26,620 nt of DNA. Origin: DASWJZ01 sp964440525 (GTDB taxonomy: Bacteria > Pseudomonadota > Alphaproteobacteria > Rhizobiales > Afifellaceae). A program made the position numbers and the translations under genes. The stretch lies in the NCBI GenBank assembly GCA_964440525.1, contig CAYTTC010000045.1, positions 1 through 26,620 on the forward strand. Reading direction: 5' to 3'. Below, piece after piece: positions 9,339-17,755 of the stretch; position 1 is the first letter of the stretch; every line of letters begins with the position of its first letter. The notes beneath the pieces were generated by a model, which had not been told where the DNA came from, ran no database searches, and saw only the letters and a list, made by a program, of their open reading frames with translations.

Positions 9339-10097
9339 TTGTCAGAGGAGACGAAGCCAGCCGGCAACGACAACTTTTCGTGGTCGCACTTCGATTCCGA
9401 GGCCTATTTCCAGCACTATTACGGCGTGCCGCACATCGATGACGAGCGGGTCATCAGGCATGCCTGCGCGGCGCTGATGGCGGCAAAGCCGGAAGGCAAC
9501 AGACTGGAGACGGTCGACGTCGGAACCGGTCCGAACCTTTTTCCCCTCTTTTGCGCCCTGCCGCGGGTGGCCAGCCTCACGGCCTGGGAATATTCCCGCA
9601 GCAACGTCGATTGGCTCAAGGCGGAACTCGCCAGCGATTCCATGCGCCCGCAATGGCAGCACTTCTGGAAGGTCGTGACTGATGCCTACCGGCCTGGATT
9701 CGATCTGCCGGCGAACCCGATACCGGTCCTTCGTCAGAAAGCTCACATCAAGAACGGGTCTGTGTACGACCTTCCCGAACGGCAATGGGACGCCGCGACC
9801 ATGTTCTTCTGCGCGGAATCCATCACCGAGAAGCGCAGCGAGTTCGAAGTGGCCTGCGTCCGCTTCGCGCGGTGCGTTCGGCCCGGAGGCGCGCTAGTAG
9901 CGGCATTCCTCGTCGGGTCATCGGGCTATGCCGTGGCCGAAAGACCTTTTCCGGTGCTGAACGTGTCCGAAGCCGACATTCATGAGGTGTTCGCGCCGAT
10001 CTCCATCGATCAGCGGACGGAGCAGATCGGCATCCTGGAGAAAGAGATCAGAAGCGGATATTCCGGCATGGTGTTCCTAACGGCCAAAGCTGTTTGA
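9339..10097 (+). CDS. SAM-dependent methyltransferase, NNMT/PNMT/TEMT-like (SCO2525-type)
   Basis: Predicted cytoplasmic class I methyltransferase of 252 residues. Motif I is VDVGTGPNLFPLFCAL (about residues 63-78), followed by the acidic strand end LTAWEYSRSNVDWL, the region MFFCAESITEKRSEFEVACVRFARCVRPGGALVAAFL and a final beta strand GMVFLTAKAV. The DVGTGPNL...SRSNVDWL layout and the AESITE segment resemble small-molecule N-methyltransferase-type proteins annotated as the SCO2525 family. The substrate is unknown. The start is TTG 9339 with AAGGGA about 8 nt upstream, so initiation is probably weak. It stands alone between the c-di-GMP enzyme and a convergent nicotinamidase. Confidence 0.75.
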   Translation: MSEETKPAGNDNFSWSHFDSEAYFQHYYGVPHIDDERVIRHACAALMAAKPEGNRLETVDVGTGPNLFPLFCALPRVASLTAWEYSRSNVDWLKAELASDSMRPQWQHFWKVVTDAYRPGFDLPANPIPVLRQKAHIKNGSVYDLPERQWDAATMFFCAESITEKRSEFEVACVRFARCVRPGGALVAAFLVGSSGYAVAERPFPVLNVSEADIHEVFAPISIDQRTEQIGILEKEIRSGYSGMVFLTAKAV

Positions 10098-10148
10098 TCG
10101 TGCTGTGGCTTCGCGCGCTACGAGGCGCACCCGTGGGCAAAGCGCCAG

Positions 10149-10835
10149 TTAATCAACTACCACACCGGCGCCGCGCATCTCGGCAATCGCCTTCTTGCCG
10201 CCGTCCGCCGTCACCGGCTTTGTCGCGCCGGCAATGAGATGCACCTTGAAGCCGGCCTTGACGGCGTCAAGCGCGGTGGCGCGGACACAGACATCCTCAG
10301 CGAGGCCGCCGACAAAAACCCTAACTACGCCGCGCCGGCGAAGCTGCTCCGCGAGCCCGGTCCCATCGAACGCCGAATATTGATCACGATCCGTCTGGTC
10401 TCCCTTGGTGATAATCACCGTGTCTGGGGGAAGCCTGAGGTCGGGATGAAAGGTGGCACCCTCGGTCTCCTTGACGCAATGGACGGGCCATTCTCCGCCC
10501 TGTGGCCTGAAGCTTAGGTGCGCGCGTGGATGCCAGTCGCGCGAAGCGAAAACCGGCACGCCGATCCGATTTGCTCTGTCGATCCAGCGGTTGAGGACGG
10601 GGACGATCGTATCGCCGTTCTCGATTGGCAGAGCGCCGCACGGGCAGAAATCGCGCTGGACGTCCACGATGATGAGCGCGTCTCCAGCCTGCAGCACATC
10701 CTCTGGTCCGCTGATGCCGCCGCCAGGCTCCACAAGCGCGGGCGGGTCGCTCGCCGGAAAGCTTTCTTCGAGGGCCTCGTCGAGCAATTCTTGCTCGCGG
10801 TCGGGCTTCGACTGCTGAGGCTTTTTCACGCTCAT
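10149..10835 (-). CDS. pncA: Nicotinamidase with N-terminal FPASDPPA motif
   Basis: Hydrolyses nicotinamide to nicotinate plus ammonia in NAD salvage; isochorismatase-like hydrolase fold, 228 residues. The catalytic triad is visible as Asp58 (IIVDVQRDFC), Lys144 (ITKGD) and Cys183 (GLAEDVCVRATALDA). The metal site is Asp100 and His102 (SRDWH) plus His119 (WPVHCV). Residues 1-50 are an extra N-terminal segment holding LLDEALEESFPASDPPAL, a short motif that recurs in otherwise unrelated small alphaproteobacterial proteins. ATG 10835 follows a strong AGGAGGCG ribosome-binding site; a longer frame to 10940 has no such signal. It is convergent with the methyltransferase gene. The pncA call is firm; the role of the N-terminal motif is unknown. 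Confidence 0.88.
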   Translation of the reverse strand: MSVKKPQQSKPDREQELLDEALEESFPASDPPALVEPGGGISGPEDVLQAGDALIIVDVQRDFCPCGALPIENGDTIVPVLNRWIDRANRIGVPVFASRDWHPRAHLSFRPQGGEWPVHCVKETEGATFHPDLRLPPDTVIITKGDQTDRDQYSAFDGTGLAEQLRRRGVVRVFVGGLAEDVCVRATALDAVKAGFKVHLIAGATKPVTADGGKKAIAEMRGAGVVVD

Positions 10836-10947
10836 CGCGTCGCCTCCTGACGGCTCGTCTCTTTGAGAAGTAATGCAGGGACGCGCCGAATCAACCGCCG
10901 CATTTCCCACGCGCGGATCAGGATCAGGCGACCGCACCAAACGCGTG

Positions 10948-12168
10948 TCACCGCCGTGGCCTGCCGCCTTTCGCGCCCTTTGCGGCAGGCCGCGAGCGAG
11001 GCTTGCGGCTGCGGAGCAGCTTCTTGGCGTTGGCCTTTCCTGCGGCCTTCAGATTGGCGACGCCCGCCCTGAGGCGTGCTCCGAGGCCCCATGTGCTCGA
11101 GCTGACGAGCAGCGTGCCATAGGATTCGCGATCGGGCCAGAGGGGCGCCATCAGCGGATTGTCCTCTTCGCAAACTGGGTCCACCCGCTCGACCGTGGGG
11201 TCGGCAAGCCAGCGCCGCGTCTCGTCGCACATGAGCTGCTTGCCGGGCGAGAAGGCGGCGAACTCTTCGTCGAAGGCGACCTTCCACGGGATCGAGATAC
11301 CCCCATGGTCGAGGCGGATGAGAGCGGCAATCGGCTTGTCGCCGACGCGCAGCACATCGATTGTCGCGCGGCCGCTCTGTGCAAGCTGCGTCACCGCGAT
11401 GCGGGCAAACTCATGCACGCCCCGCCGCCGCGCGAGCGCGGTACCGCGCCGGCCCTTCCAGCCCGAAGCCTCCAGCGCGATGAACATGTTGAAGGCACTC
11501 TCGATCTCCGATGCGGTCCGCGCCCACATGAAGCTGACGGACCCCGCCTCGCAAAGCCTTCGCAGCTGGCGATCGAGCTCGTGTCTCCGCTTCTGGCTGA
11601 CCATCTTGTCGAACTCGGCAATGCCGCCGGCCATATCGGTATAGAGAATCGGGCGCATCTGACGCGCGGCGACCGTCGAGAAGCCATTTCGCCCAGCGGC
11701 TGCGCGCAAAGCGTTCGCAGCGGGTCCTTTGAGCGGAAGGTGGGGAATGGAGAAGAGCGTGCGTCTGCTCGTTCGCATATGCGCGATGAGGGCATCCGTC
11801 ACCTGCGGCGCCAGCTCGCGGTCGATCAGCGGCGTTCCGAGGGGCGCATAGGGATGCGCCCAGACGCTGAATTTCCGCCCACCCAGGATCGGTCCGCCGT
11901 TCACCGCCACGGGAGCGAAGAAGTGCAGATCGTCGCGATCGGAGAAGATCGCAAGCCTAAGCGCTTTTCTTCCAAGCGCCTGGATGGCAGGCTCAAGGAA
12001 CTCGGGCAAGAAGAAGGGATTGGATTCGAGCGAGCGCTCGGCCAGCCTATTGATCCGCTCCGACAGGCGCGGAAGCGCCTCGACAGGCTCCAACGCGAAG
12101 GTGCCGCGCCGCGGTTGGGAGCGCGTCGCCGATCCGATGGAGACACCCCGTTGAAACATCATCTGCAT
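10948..12168 (-). CDS. BioF2-like GNAT acetyltransferase (CelD/BcsL type)
   Basis: 406-residue protein with the two-lobed GNAT/BioF2-like layout. The C-terminal lobe contains SQKRRHELDRQLRRL, MFIALEASGWKGRRGTAL, then a strand DVLRVGDKPIAALIRL and the IPWKVAFDEEFAAFSPGKQLM segment that is typical of this family. Members are linked to modification of cell-surface polysaccharides, but nothing here identifies the substrate. The C-terminus is a lysine/arginine-rich tail (about the last 45 residues, KANAKKLLRSRKPRSRP) that could bind membrane or nucleic acid. No signal peptide was seen. A perfect TTAA-N7-TTAA box lies 40 nt upstream of the start, making CtrA control plausible. Confidence 0.8.
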   Translation of the reverse strand: MQMMFQRGVSIGSATRSQPRRGTFALEPVEALPRLSERINRLAERSLESNPFFLPEFLEPAIQALGRKALRLAIFSDRDDLHFFAPVAVNGGPILGGRKFSVWAHPYAPLGTPLIDRELAPQVTDALIAHMRTSRRTLFSIPHLPLKGPAANALRAAAGRNGFSTVAARQMRPILYTDMAGGIAEFDKMVSQKRRHELDRQLRRLCEAGSVSFMWARTASEIESAFNMFIALEASGWKGRRGTALARRRGVHEFARIAVTQLAQSGRATIDVLRVGDKPIAALIRLDHGGISIPWKVAFDEEFAAFSPGKQLMCDETRRWLADPTVERVDPVCEEDNPLMAPLWPDRESYGTLLVSSSTWGLGARLRAGVANLKAAGKANAKKLLRSRKPRSRPAAKGAKGGRPRR

Positions 12169-12207
12169 TTTCGTGAGGCTATATACCGCGACCTTCCGGC
12201 GGCGCCG

Positions 12208-12222
12208 TTAATGGCGGGTTAA
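12208..12222. promoter_or_regulatory. CtrA-type box TTAA-N7-TTAA
   Basis: On the coding strand of the BioF2-like gene this reads TTAACCCGCCATTAAC, fitting TTAAC-N6-TTAAC, the strong form of the CtrA site. It is 40 nt upstream of the start codon at 12168, where it could overlap the promoter. It is downstream of the DUF924 gene's stop, in a 67-bp spacer. Confidence 0.5.
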
Positions 12223-12235
12223 GCTTAAGAGCGGG

Positions 12236-12787
12236 TCAACCAGCAAATCCGCCGCCATCGAGAAACGCCTGCTCGGCGGGAGTCATATGGCGGCCGAGAA
12301 TGGGGTTGCGATGGGGGAAGCGGCCGAAACGCCGGATGATCCGCTCATGGTCGCGCGCGTGGGAGAGGCCGTCCGGCGCGAGCGCGTGGAAGACGAGCAC
12401 GCAGCGTTCCTGTTCAGCGATCCCTTCCGAGTGCATGAACGGCAAGTGGAAGAAGAAGCGCATCTGAGGGTCGACCGCCTTGTCGAAGCCGGCGTCGATG
12501 GCCTCGCGCGCAGTCGCGCAAGCCAATTCGTCCTGCGAAAAAGCTTTCGGCGTGCCGCGGAACATGTTTCGCGAAAACTGGTCGAGAACGAGAATGAGCG
12601 CGAGCGCACCCTCCGGCGTCGCCGCCCAATCCTGCAACCGCCCGGCCGCCGCCTCGGCGTGAACCGACGTGAAGCGCTCGGCGATGGCCCGATCGAAATC
12701 CGCGTTTTTGTTGAACCATCTCTCGGGGCCGGCTTCGCGCCAAAATGCGACCACGTCCGCCGGGCTGACGCTGCTCTCGTTACTCAA
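12236..12787 (-). CDS. DUF924 family protein
   Basis: 183-residue all-helical protein with the DUF924 hallmarks: VVAFWREAGPERWFNKNADFD near the N-terminus, LILVLDQFSRNMFRGTPKAF in the centre, MRFFFHLPFMHSE, and HRNPILGR at the C-terminus. The family is TPR-like and widespread in proteobacteria with no established biochemical activity. The TTG start (12787-12785) overlaps the TGA stop of the acyl-CoA synthetase gene as TTGA, and AAGGTG lies about 6 nt upstream, so translation is probably coupled. The membership call is firm; the function is unknown. Confidence 0.87.
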   Translation of the reverse strand: MSNESSVSPADVVAFWREAGPERWFNKNADFDRAIAERFTSVHAEAAAGRLQDWAATPEGALALILVLDQFSRNMFRGTPKAFSQDELACATAREAIDAGFDKAVDPQMRFFFHLPFMHSEGIAEQERCVLVFHALAPDGLSHARDHERIIRRFGRFPHRNPILGRHMTPAEQAFLDGGGFAG

Positions 12788-14604
12788 AGTCGCACCTTAC
12801 CCTCGCAGATATCACCATAGAGCGCCGGAGTAAGGCGGACATATGTCTGCAGCTCCGGCTGCAGGAAGAAAATCGCGTCGCCGGTCGCGTTCGGATCGAA
12901 GCCTTGCTTCACCAGATCGACCTTCCGCTGCTTGAACGTCGAGGTCGTCTCGATCTCCCGCATGACGCGCAGGAACACCGGACGGGCAAAGCCGGCGAGC
13001 CGCTGCACGACATGTCGGCAGAAGCCGTCGAGGTCGAGCTCGTCTTCGACCACTAGAGCCGCCATTCCGACGCGCCCCTCCGCGCCCGGCACGCGAACGC
13101 CGTACACGTTCGCTTCTTCGATGCCGGGAAATGCCGTGATCGCCTCCGACACTTCGGAGGTTGCGACGTTTTCGCCCTTCCAGCGGAATGTGTCACCGAT
13201 GCGATCAACAAAGTAATAGTAGCCGGTCGCATTCTTTCGCATGAGGTCGCCGGTGCGGAACCAGCGGTCGCCCTTCTCGAAGGCGTCGCGCAGGATCTTC
13301 TTCTCGGTGGCGCCTGGATCAGCATACCCTTCGAAGCGCTGACTTGGCCGCTTCGGGTCATTCATGATCTTGGAGACGGCTTCGCCAACCTCGCCGGGCT
13401 CGCACTTGACGCAGAACCCGTCCGGCCCGCGGACCGGCTGCTCCGTTTCGATGTCGAAGCGCACGATGTCGACGAAGAACTTGCTCTTGATCCATTTGGG
13501 GATGCGCCCCACGGCTCCGATCTTGCCGTCGAAATTGAAGAAGACGCAGTTTCCTTCAGTCGCGGCGTACCATTCGAGGATTTTGGGGATGCGGAAGCGC
13601 TTCTGGAACTCCGCCCAGATATCGGGCCTGAGCCCATTGCCGCAGGCAAGCCGGATCTTGTGCTTCGTCTCCTGCGGATGCGGCGGGCTGTTCAGAAGGT
13701 AGCGGCAGAGCTCGCCGATATAGAGGAAGACCGTGCAGTCGTGTCTTGCGATGTCGTTCCAGAACATCGAAGCGGAGAAGCGCTCGCGCAGCACCACGCT
13801 GGCGCCTGCCGTCATCGCCGCGCCCGGACCGAGCACGCCGCCGGTGGTATGATACATCGGCAGACACACATAGACGCGGTCCCCCGGCCGCATCCGCATC
13901 GCCCCGTTGAAGCCGAACATGATGCTCTGGACGCGATAGTGGTTGATGTTGGCCGCTTTCGGCAGCCCGGTCGTTCCGCTCGTATAGACGAACAGGCATT
14001 TGTCATCGATCGTCAGCGGCGGCAGTTCGCTGTCGGGAATTGGTCCAACCGGCAGCGCGTCGATCTTGGTGTCGAGCCGCTCATAGCCTTCCGGCGATCC
14101 GCCGTGGCACCAGAAGAGCGGGCCCGGCGTAAGATGCGGCTCGGCGGTGCGGAAGCTCTCGACGAGGGCAGCGTCGACGATGACATGTTTCGCTTTGACG
14201 ATGTTGACGCAATGCGCGAGCGCCGTGCCGCTCAGATTCGTATTGAGAAGTGCGATAACGCCGCCGGCGCGCGCAATACCGAGCCAGACGGCGAGGTATT
14301 CCGGCCGGTTCGGCATCATCAAGGCGACCACGTCGCCTTTGGCGACACCATGTGCCATCGCCCACCGGGCGTATTGGTCACCGCGTTGATCGTATTGCCG
14401 GTAGGTCATGCGCTCGCGATCGGAGATGAGCGCGACCTTGTCGCCGTGGGTCTCGGCGAGCCCGCGTATGACCTGCGGATAGGTGCGGCCCGGATTTTTC
14501 GCGACCTTGGTGGCTTTGGAAACGGCGCGCAGGATGCCGGTCAAATAGGCGTAGTCGCTGCCGATGCGCTCGATGAAACCCATTCCTCCCCCTGGCGCGG
14601 CCAT
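12784..14604 (-). CDS. Long-chain/very-long-chain acyl-CoA synthetase, FATP type
   Basis: Activates fatty (or sterol-type) acids to acyl-CoA through an acyl-AMP intermediate. The ANL-family motifs are present in order: P-loop YTSGTTGLPKAANINH (about residues 205-220), PMYHTTGGVLGPG, WYAATEGNCVFFN (the ATEGN form typical of FATP-like enzymes), and WFRTGDLMRKNATGYYYFVDRIGDTFRWKGENV, with ATSEV linking to the C-terminal lid. There is no Sec signal, so the enzyme is cytoplasmic or peripheral. ATG 14604 is adopted (606 aa); GTG 14637 and ATG 14583 are alternatives and none has a well-spaced ribosome-binding site. A DUF924 gene overlaps its stop. Confidence 0.88.
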   Translation of the reverse strand: MAAPGGGMGFIERIGSDYAYLTGILRAVSKATKVAKNPGRTYPQVIRGLAETHGDKVALISDRERMTYRQYDQRGDQYARWAMAHGVAKGDVVALMMPNRPEYLAVWLGIARAGGVIALLNTNLSGTALAHCVNIVKAKHVIVDAALVESFRTAEPHLTPGPLFWCHGGSPEGYERLDTKIDALPVGPIPDSELPPLTIDDKCLFVYTSGTTGLPKAANINHYRVQSIMFGFNGAMRMRPGDRVYVCLPMYHTTGGVLGPGAAMTAGASVVLRERFSASMFWNDIARHDCTVFLYIGELCRYLLNSPPHPQETKHKIRLACGNGLRPDIWAEFQKRFRIPKILEWYAATEGNCVFFNFDGKIGAVGRIPKWIKSKFFVDIVRFDIETEQPVRGPDGFCVKCEPGEVGEAVSKIMNDPKRPSQRFEGYADPGATEKKILRDAFEKGDRWFRTGDLMRKNATGYYYFVDRIGDTFRWKGENVATSEVSEAITAFPGIEEANVYGVRVPGAEGRVGMAALVVEDELDLDGFCRHVVQRLAGFARPVFLRVMREIETTSTFKQRKVDLVKQGFDPNATGDAIFFLQPELQTYVRLTPALYGDICEGKVRL

Positions 14605-14705
14605 ATTAGAATCCGCGCTCTTGTTCCTCGTTTGCACAAGGGCGATGCGAAACTAGCATTCGACTCTTCGCAAGGCGAGGCCGCGAGAAGGGGAGCGAAG
14701 GCTGG

Positions 14706-14933
14706 ATGGATGAAGCCATACTCATCGACGTTCGCGGGCTGAAGTGCCCGCTGCCGGTGCTGAAGGCGGAGCGCCGGATGCGGGCTTTCGCGCCGGGAAC
14801 CCGCTTCGTGGTGCTTTCCACCGATCCGCTGGCGGCGATCGACGTGCCGCACTTCTGCGGCGAGAACGGCCACCGCCTGGTTGCCAGCGAGCGCGACGGT
14901 GACGCCCTCCGCTTCGAGATCGAAAAGGGCTAG
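14706..14933 (+). CDS. TusA/SirA-family sulfurtransferase-like protein
   Basis: 75-residue protein of the TusA fold. The signature CPxP is present as RGLKCPLPVLKAERRM, with the persulfide-carrying Cys at position 14, followed by the conserved LSTDPLAAIDVPHFCGENGH segment containing a second Cys. Members carry sulfur as a persulfide for tRNA thiolation, molybdenum cofactor or redox pathways; which one applies is not visible here. GAAGG lies 5 nt upstream of the ATG. The gene diverges from the acyl-CoA synthetase gene (about 100 bp shared upstream region) and converges with the carboxypeptidase gene after 21 bp. Confidence 0.9.
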   Translation: MDEAILIDVRGLKCPLPVLKAERRMRAFAPGTRFVVLSTDPLAAIDVPHFCGENGHRLVASERDGDALRFEIEKG

Positions 14934-14954
14934 ATCAGGCCAGAATCGCCGCGG

Positions 14955-16202
14955 CTATTGCGGGGCGACGTCGCCGAGCGGGCTCGGGCTTCCCGCGGCG
15001 GCGCCGATCGCCTCGGCCGGCGGAGTTTCGCCGGCGCTTTGATCGGCGGGCGCGAAGGCATTCAGCACCTCGGCCTCCGGCGGGCCGTTCGGATCCGGCC
15101 GCGCACGCGGCAGCCGCGCGAGGAAGCCGGGCTCGCCATATTCGGCCGGTATTTTGGCCGACACGGCGACCGGCGGCCCGAGATAGATCGGGAGGAGGGA
15201 GAGGTGCGACGCTTCCGCCACGTTGTGCGTTGCGGCGCCGTCATCGTCATTCGCCTCCGAGGCGACGGTGGCGCGCCGCGGCCCGCAGACATAGGGGCGC
15301 ATGTCGAGGGGGGTCGTATAGGCCTCTCCCGAGGCGACATCGGCGAGCATGACGGCGGGCTCGGTCGCCATGACGCCGGAAGCGAAGCCGTCGTCGAGCA
15401 GCTCCGCCGCCCGCTCGGTCCGCGCTTTACCGCCATATTCGCCAAATACCACCGCGACCAGCTCCCGCGCCCCGCGCCTGGCGGAGGCGACGAGGTTGTA
15501 GCCCGACGCGCAAATGAAGCCGGTCTTCATGCCGGTCGCGCCGGGATAGCGCTCAAGCAGCGCGTTGAAATTCTTCAAAACCCGGCCGCCGATCACAATC
15601 GCGGGCAGCTTGTAGTAGTCGCGGTACTCCGGAAATTCCACCAGCAGCGCGCGCGCGACGAGCGCCATGTCGCGCGCGGTCGTGACCTGGCCCGAATCCG
15701 GCAGCCCATTCGGGTTGACCCAATGAGAGCGAGTCATTCCAAGGCGTTCCGCCTCGTCGTTCATGCGCTCCGCGAAGCCGACGACGCTCCCCCCGACCGC
15801 CTCGGCGACGGCGACCGCGATGTCGTTCGCGGATTTCACCATCATCATTTTCAAAGCGTGATCGAGGGTGAGGAGGGTGCCCGGCCTAAAACCCATCTTG
15901 CTGGCCGGCTGGGCGGCGGCGGCGGCGCTGTAGAGTATCTCCGAATCGATCCGGAGCTCGCCGGCGCGAATCGCCCGAAAAGCGACGTAGATCGTCATCA
16001 GCTTGGTGGTGGACGCCGGATACCAGGGGCGCAGCGCGTCGAATTCCTCGATGACGCGCCCGTTCGTGGCGTCGGCGATAAGCCAGGGGCCCTGGACCAC
16101 CGGAAGCGGCGGCTCCGGCGGCGGCGCGGGCTTTTTCCTCGCCGCGGACGCGGTCGCGGGGCAAAGCAACAAAAGTGCGAGCGCCGCGGCGCCGAGCCGC
16201 AT
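14955..16202 (-). CDS. D-alanyl-D-alanine carboxypeptidase (peptidase S11, DacA/DacF type)
   Basis: Trims the terminal D-Ala from peptidoglycan pentapeptides in the periplasm; 415 residues. The start at 16202 is chosen because it opens a clean signal peptide (MRLGAAALALLLLCPATASA); a longer upstream frame to 16367 runs into an intergenic repeat and is not credible. The penicillin-binding active-site motifs are in order: SxxK as STTK (Ser64, Lys67), SxN as SAN (124-126) and KTG (226-228). A proline-rich stretch (KKPAPPPEPPLP) links the signal peptide to the catalytic domain. After about residue 270 comes a less conserved Pro/Ala-rich tail. It is convergent with the TusA-like gene. Confidence 0.93.
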   Translation of the reverse strand: MRLGAAALALLLLCPATASAARKKPAPPPEPPLPVVQGPWLIADATNGRVIEEFDALRPWYPASTTKLMTIYVAFRAIRAGELRIDSEILYSAAAAAQPASKMGFRPGTLLTLDHALKMMMVKSANDIAVAVAEAVGGSVVGFAERMNDEAERLGMTRSHWVNPNGLPDSGQVTTARDMALVARALLVEFPEYRDYYKLPAIVIGGRVLKNFNALLERYPGATGMKTGFICASGYNLVASARRGARELVAVVFGEYGGKARTERAAELLDDGFASGVMATEPAVMLADVASGEAYTTPLDMRPYVCGPRRATVASEANDDDGAATHNVAEASHLSLLPIYLGPPVAVSAKIPAEYGEPGFLARLPRARPDPNGPPEAEVLNAFAPADQSAGETPPAEAIGAAAGSPSPLGDVAPQ

Positions 16203-16324
16203 CCTTGTCTCAGCCGCTATCAAATCGGGCCCCTTCTCGATCGTGGTGATTGTAGCGCATTTTCGGGGCGGGCGGCAGCCCTTTGCGGCCTCAGCAGGCA
16301 ATCCGACGTGGCGTTCTCCACCTT

Positions 16325-16441
16325 CCTCATGCTGAGGTGCGAGCAAAGCGAGCCTCGAAGCACGCACCGCAGCGCTTCCCGAGCTTTCTGGAGGCTCCTT
16401 CGAGGCGGGCCGACGGGGTCGGCCCGCACCTCAGGATGAGG
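16325..16441. repeat. Long palindromic intergenic repeat of Rhizobiales type
   Basis: The outer arms CCTCATGCTGAGGTGCG (16325-16341) and CGCACCTCAGGATGAGG (16425-16441) pair with one mismatch over 17 bp. Inside lie the pair GCCTCGAAG / CTTCGAGGC and a hairpin GGGCCGAC-GGG-GTCGGCCC. The layout is that of the dispersed palindromic repeats found in intergenic regions of many Rhizobiales. It fills most of the 315-bp gene-free stretch 16203-16517 between the divergent carboxypeptidase and M20 genes; the rest shows nothing further. Confidence 0.75.
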
Positions 16442-16517
16442 TTGGTGTATGTGATGGCCGTGTGCCATCGCGGGGGCTAAAGTCCGATGCCTCCCAATCG
16501 CCCTAGCCGAGAACACC

Positions 16518-17711
16518 ATGCCGATCATCAACCGATTCGCCGACCTGCACGAGGAGATCGCCGGATGGCGGCGCGATTACCACCGCCATCCCGAGCTTTT
16601 GTACGACGTGCACCGGACCGCCGCCGACGTTGCCCGAAAGCTCCGGGAATTCGGCTGCGACGAGGTGGTGGAGGGGATCGGAAAAACCGGCGTGGTCGGC
16701 GTCGTGAAAGGGGAGGGCGGCCCCGGTACTGGAGGCCCCGGACCTCAAGGAAAGCGCGGCCGCGTCATCGGGCTTCGCGCCGACATGGACGCGCTGCCGA
16801 TCCGCGAGGAGAGCGGAAAACCCTGGGCCTCCGAAATTCCGGGAAAAATGCACGCCTGCGGGCATGACGGCCACACGGCGATGCTTCTGGGCGCAACAAA
16901 ATATCTCGCCGAGACGCGCCGCTTCTCCGGCACGGCGATCGTCATTTTTCAGCCGGCAGAGGAGGGCGGCGCGGGCGGACGCGCCATGGTCGAGGACGGG
17001 CTGATGGACCGTTTTGGCATCGAGGAGGTCTATGGCCTGCACAACATGCCGGGCCTGCCGGTCGGCCATTTCGCCATCCGGCCGGGCCCCATACTGGCGG
17101 CTACCGACAAGTTCGAGATCGAGATCGAGGGCCACGGCGCGCACGCCGCGCGGCCGCATGCCTCGGTCGACCCGATCGTGACCGGCGCGGCGATCGTGCA
17201 GGCGCTGCAGACGATCGTCGCCCGCAACGTCGACCCGCTCTTGAGCGCCGTCGTCTCGGTCACCACCTTCAATGCCGGCGACACCTTTAACGTCATCCCG
17301 CAGCGGGCGACGCTCACCGGCACCGGGCGCTCGCTCGACCCGCTCGTGCGCGACCTGATCGAGCGGCGCATGCGCGAGGTGGTGCAGAACGTTGCCGCCG
17401 CCCACGGCGCGACCGCGAAATTCCACTACGAGCGGAACTATCCGGTGACCGTGAACCACGCTGAGCAAACCCTCAAGGCGATCGAGATCGCACGCGACGT
17501 GGCGGGGGAAAAACAGGTCGACGAAAACCATCCGCCGGTCATGGGCGGCGAGGACTTTTCCTACATGCTGGAAGCGCGCCCCGGCGCCTTCATCTTCATG
17601 GGGAACGGCGACACCGCGGGGCTGCACCACCCGGCGTACGATTTTAATGACGCGGCGATCGGATATGGCGCGAGCTACTGGGCGAGGCTGGTGGAGAGGT
17701 TGATGGGGTAG
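16518..17711 (+). CDS. M20 amidohydrolase (hippurate hydrolase / IAA-amino acid hydrolase-like)
   Basis: 397-residue metal-dependent hydrolase cleaving N-acyl or amino-acid conjugates. Motifs: YHRHPELLYD (21-30), GLRADMDALPI (85-95), the metal ligands HACGHDGHTAMLLGATKYL (from 112), FQPAEEGGAGGRAMVEDG with the catalytic Glu pair, YGLHNMPGLPVG, GHGAHAARPHASVDPI in the dimerisation lid, and MGGEDFSYML near the C-terminus. Residues about 65-80 (GEGGPGTGGPGPQGKRG) look like a low-complexity insertion before the GLRADMDA strand. The substrate is unknown. The last 177 bp are duplicated at 18494-18669. Confidence 0.9.
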   Translation: MPIINRFADLHEEIAGWRRDYHRHPELLYDVHRTAADVARKLREFGCDEVVEGIGKTGVVGVVKGEGGPGTGGPGPQGKRGRVIGLRADMDALPIREESGKPWASEIPGKMHACGHDGHTAMLLGATKYLAETRRFSGTAIVIFQPAEEGGAGGRAMVEDGLMDRFGIEEVYGLHNMPGLPVGHFAIRPGPILAATDKFEIEIEGHGAHAARPHASVDPIVTGAAIVQALQTIVARNVDPLLSAVVSVTTFNAGDTFNVIPQRATLTGTGRSLDPLVRDLIERRMREVVQNVAAAHGATAKFHYERNYPVTVNHAEQTLKAIEIARDVAGEKQVDENHPPVMGGEDFSYMLEARPGAFIFMGNGDTAGLHHPAYDFNDAAIGYGASYWARLVERLMG

Positions 17712-17755
17712 ACGCGCACGATGGCATCGGTGTGTCCCAACGGGCTGGAGAGGGC

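Noticed and set aside
10873..12222. Plus-strand open frame opposite the BioF2-like gene
   Set aside because: Antisense shadow with shuffled composition; the minus strand carries the family motifs.
13660..14742. Plus-strand open frame opposite the acyl-CoA synthetase
   Set aside because: No recognisable protein features; it lies antisense to a clear ANL-family enzyme.
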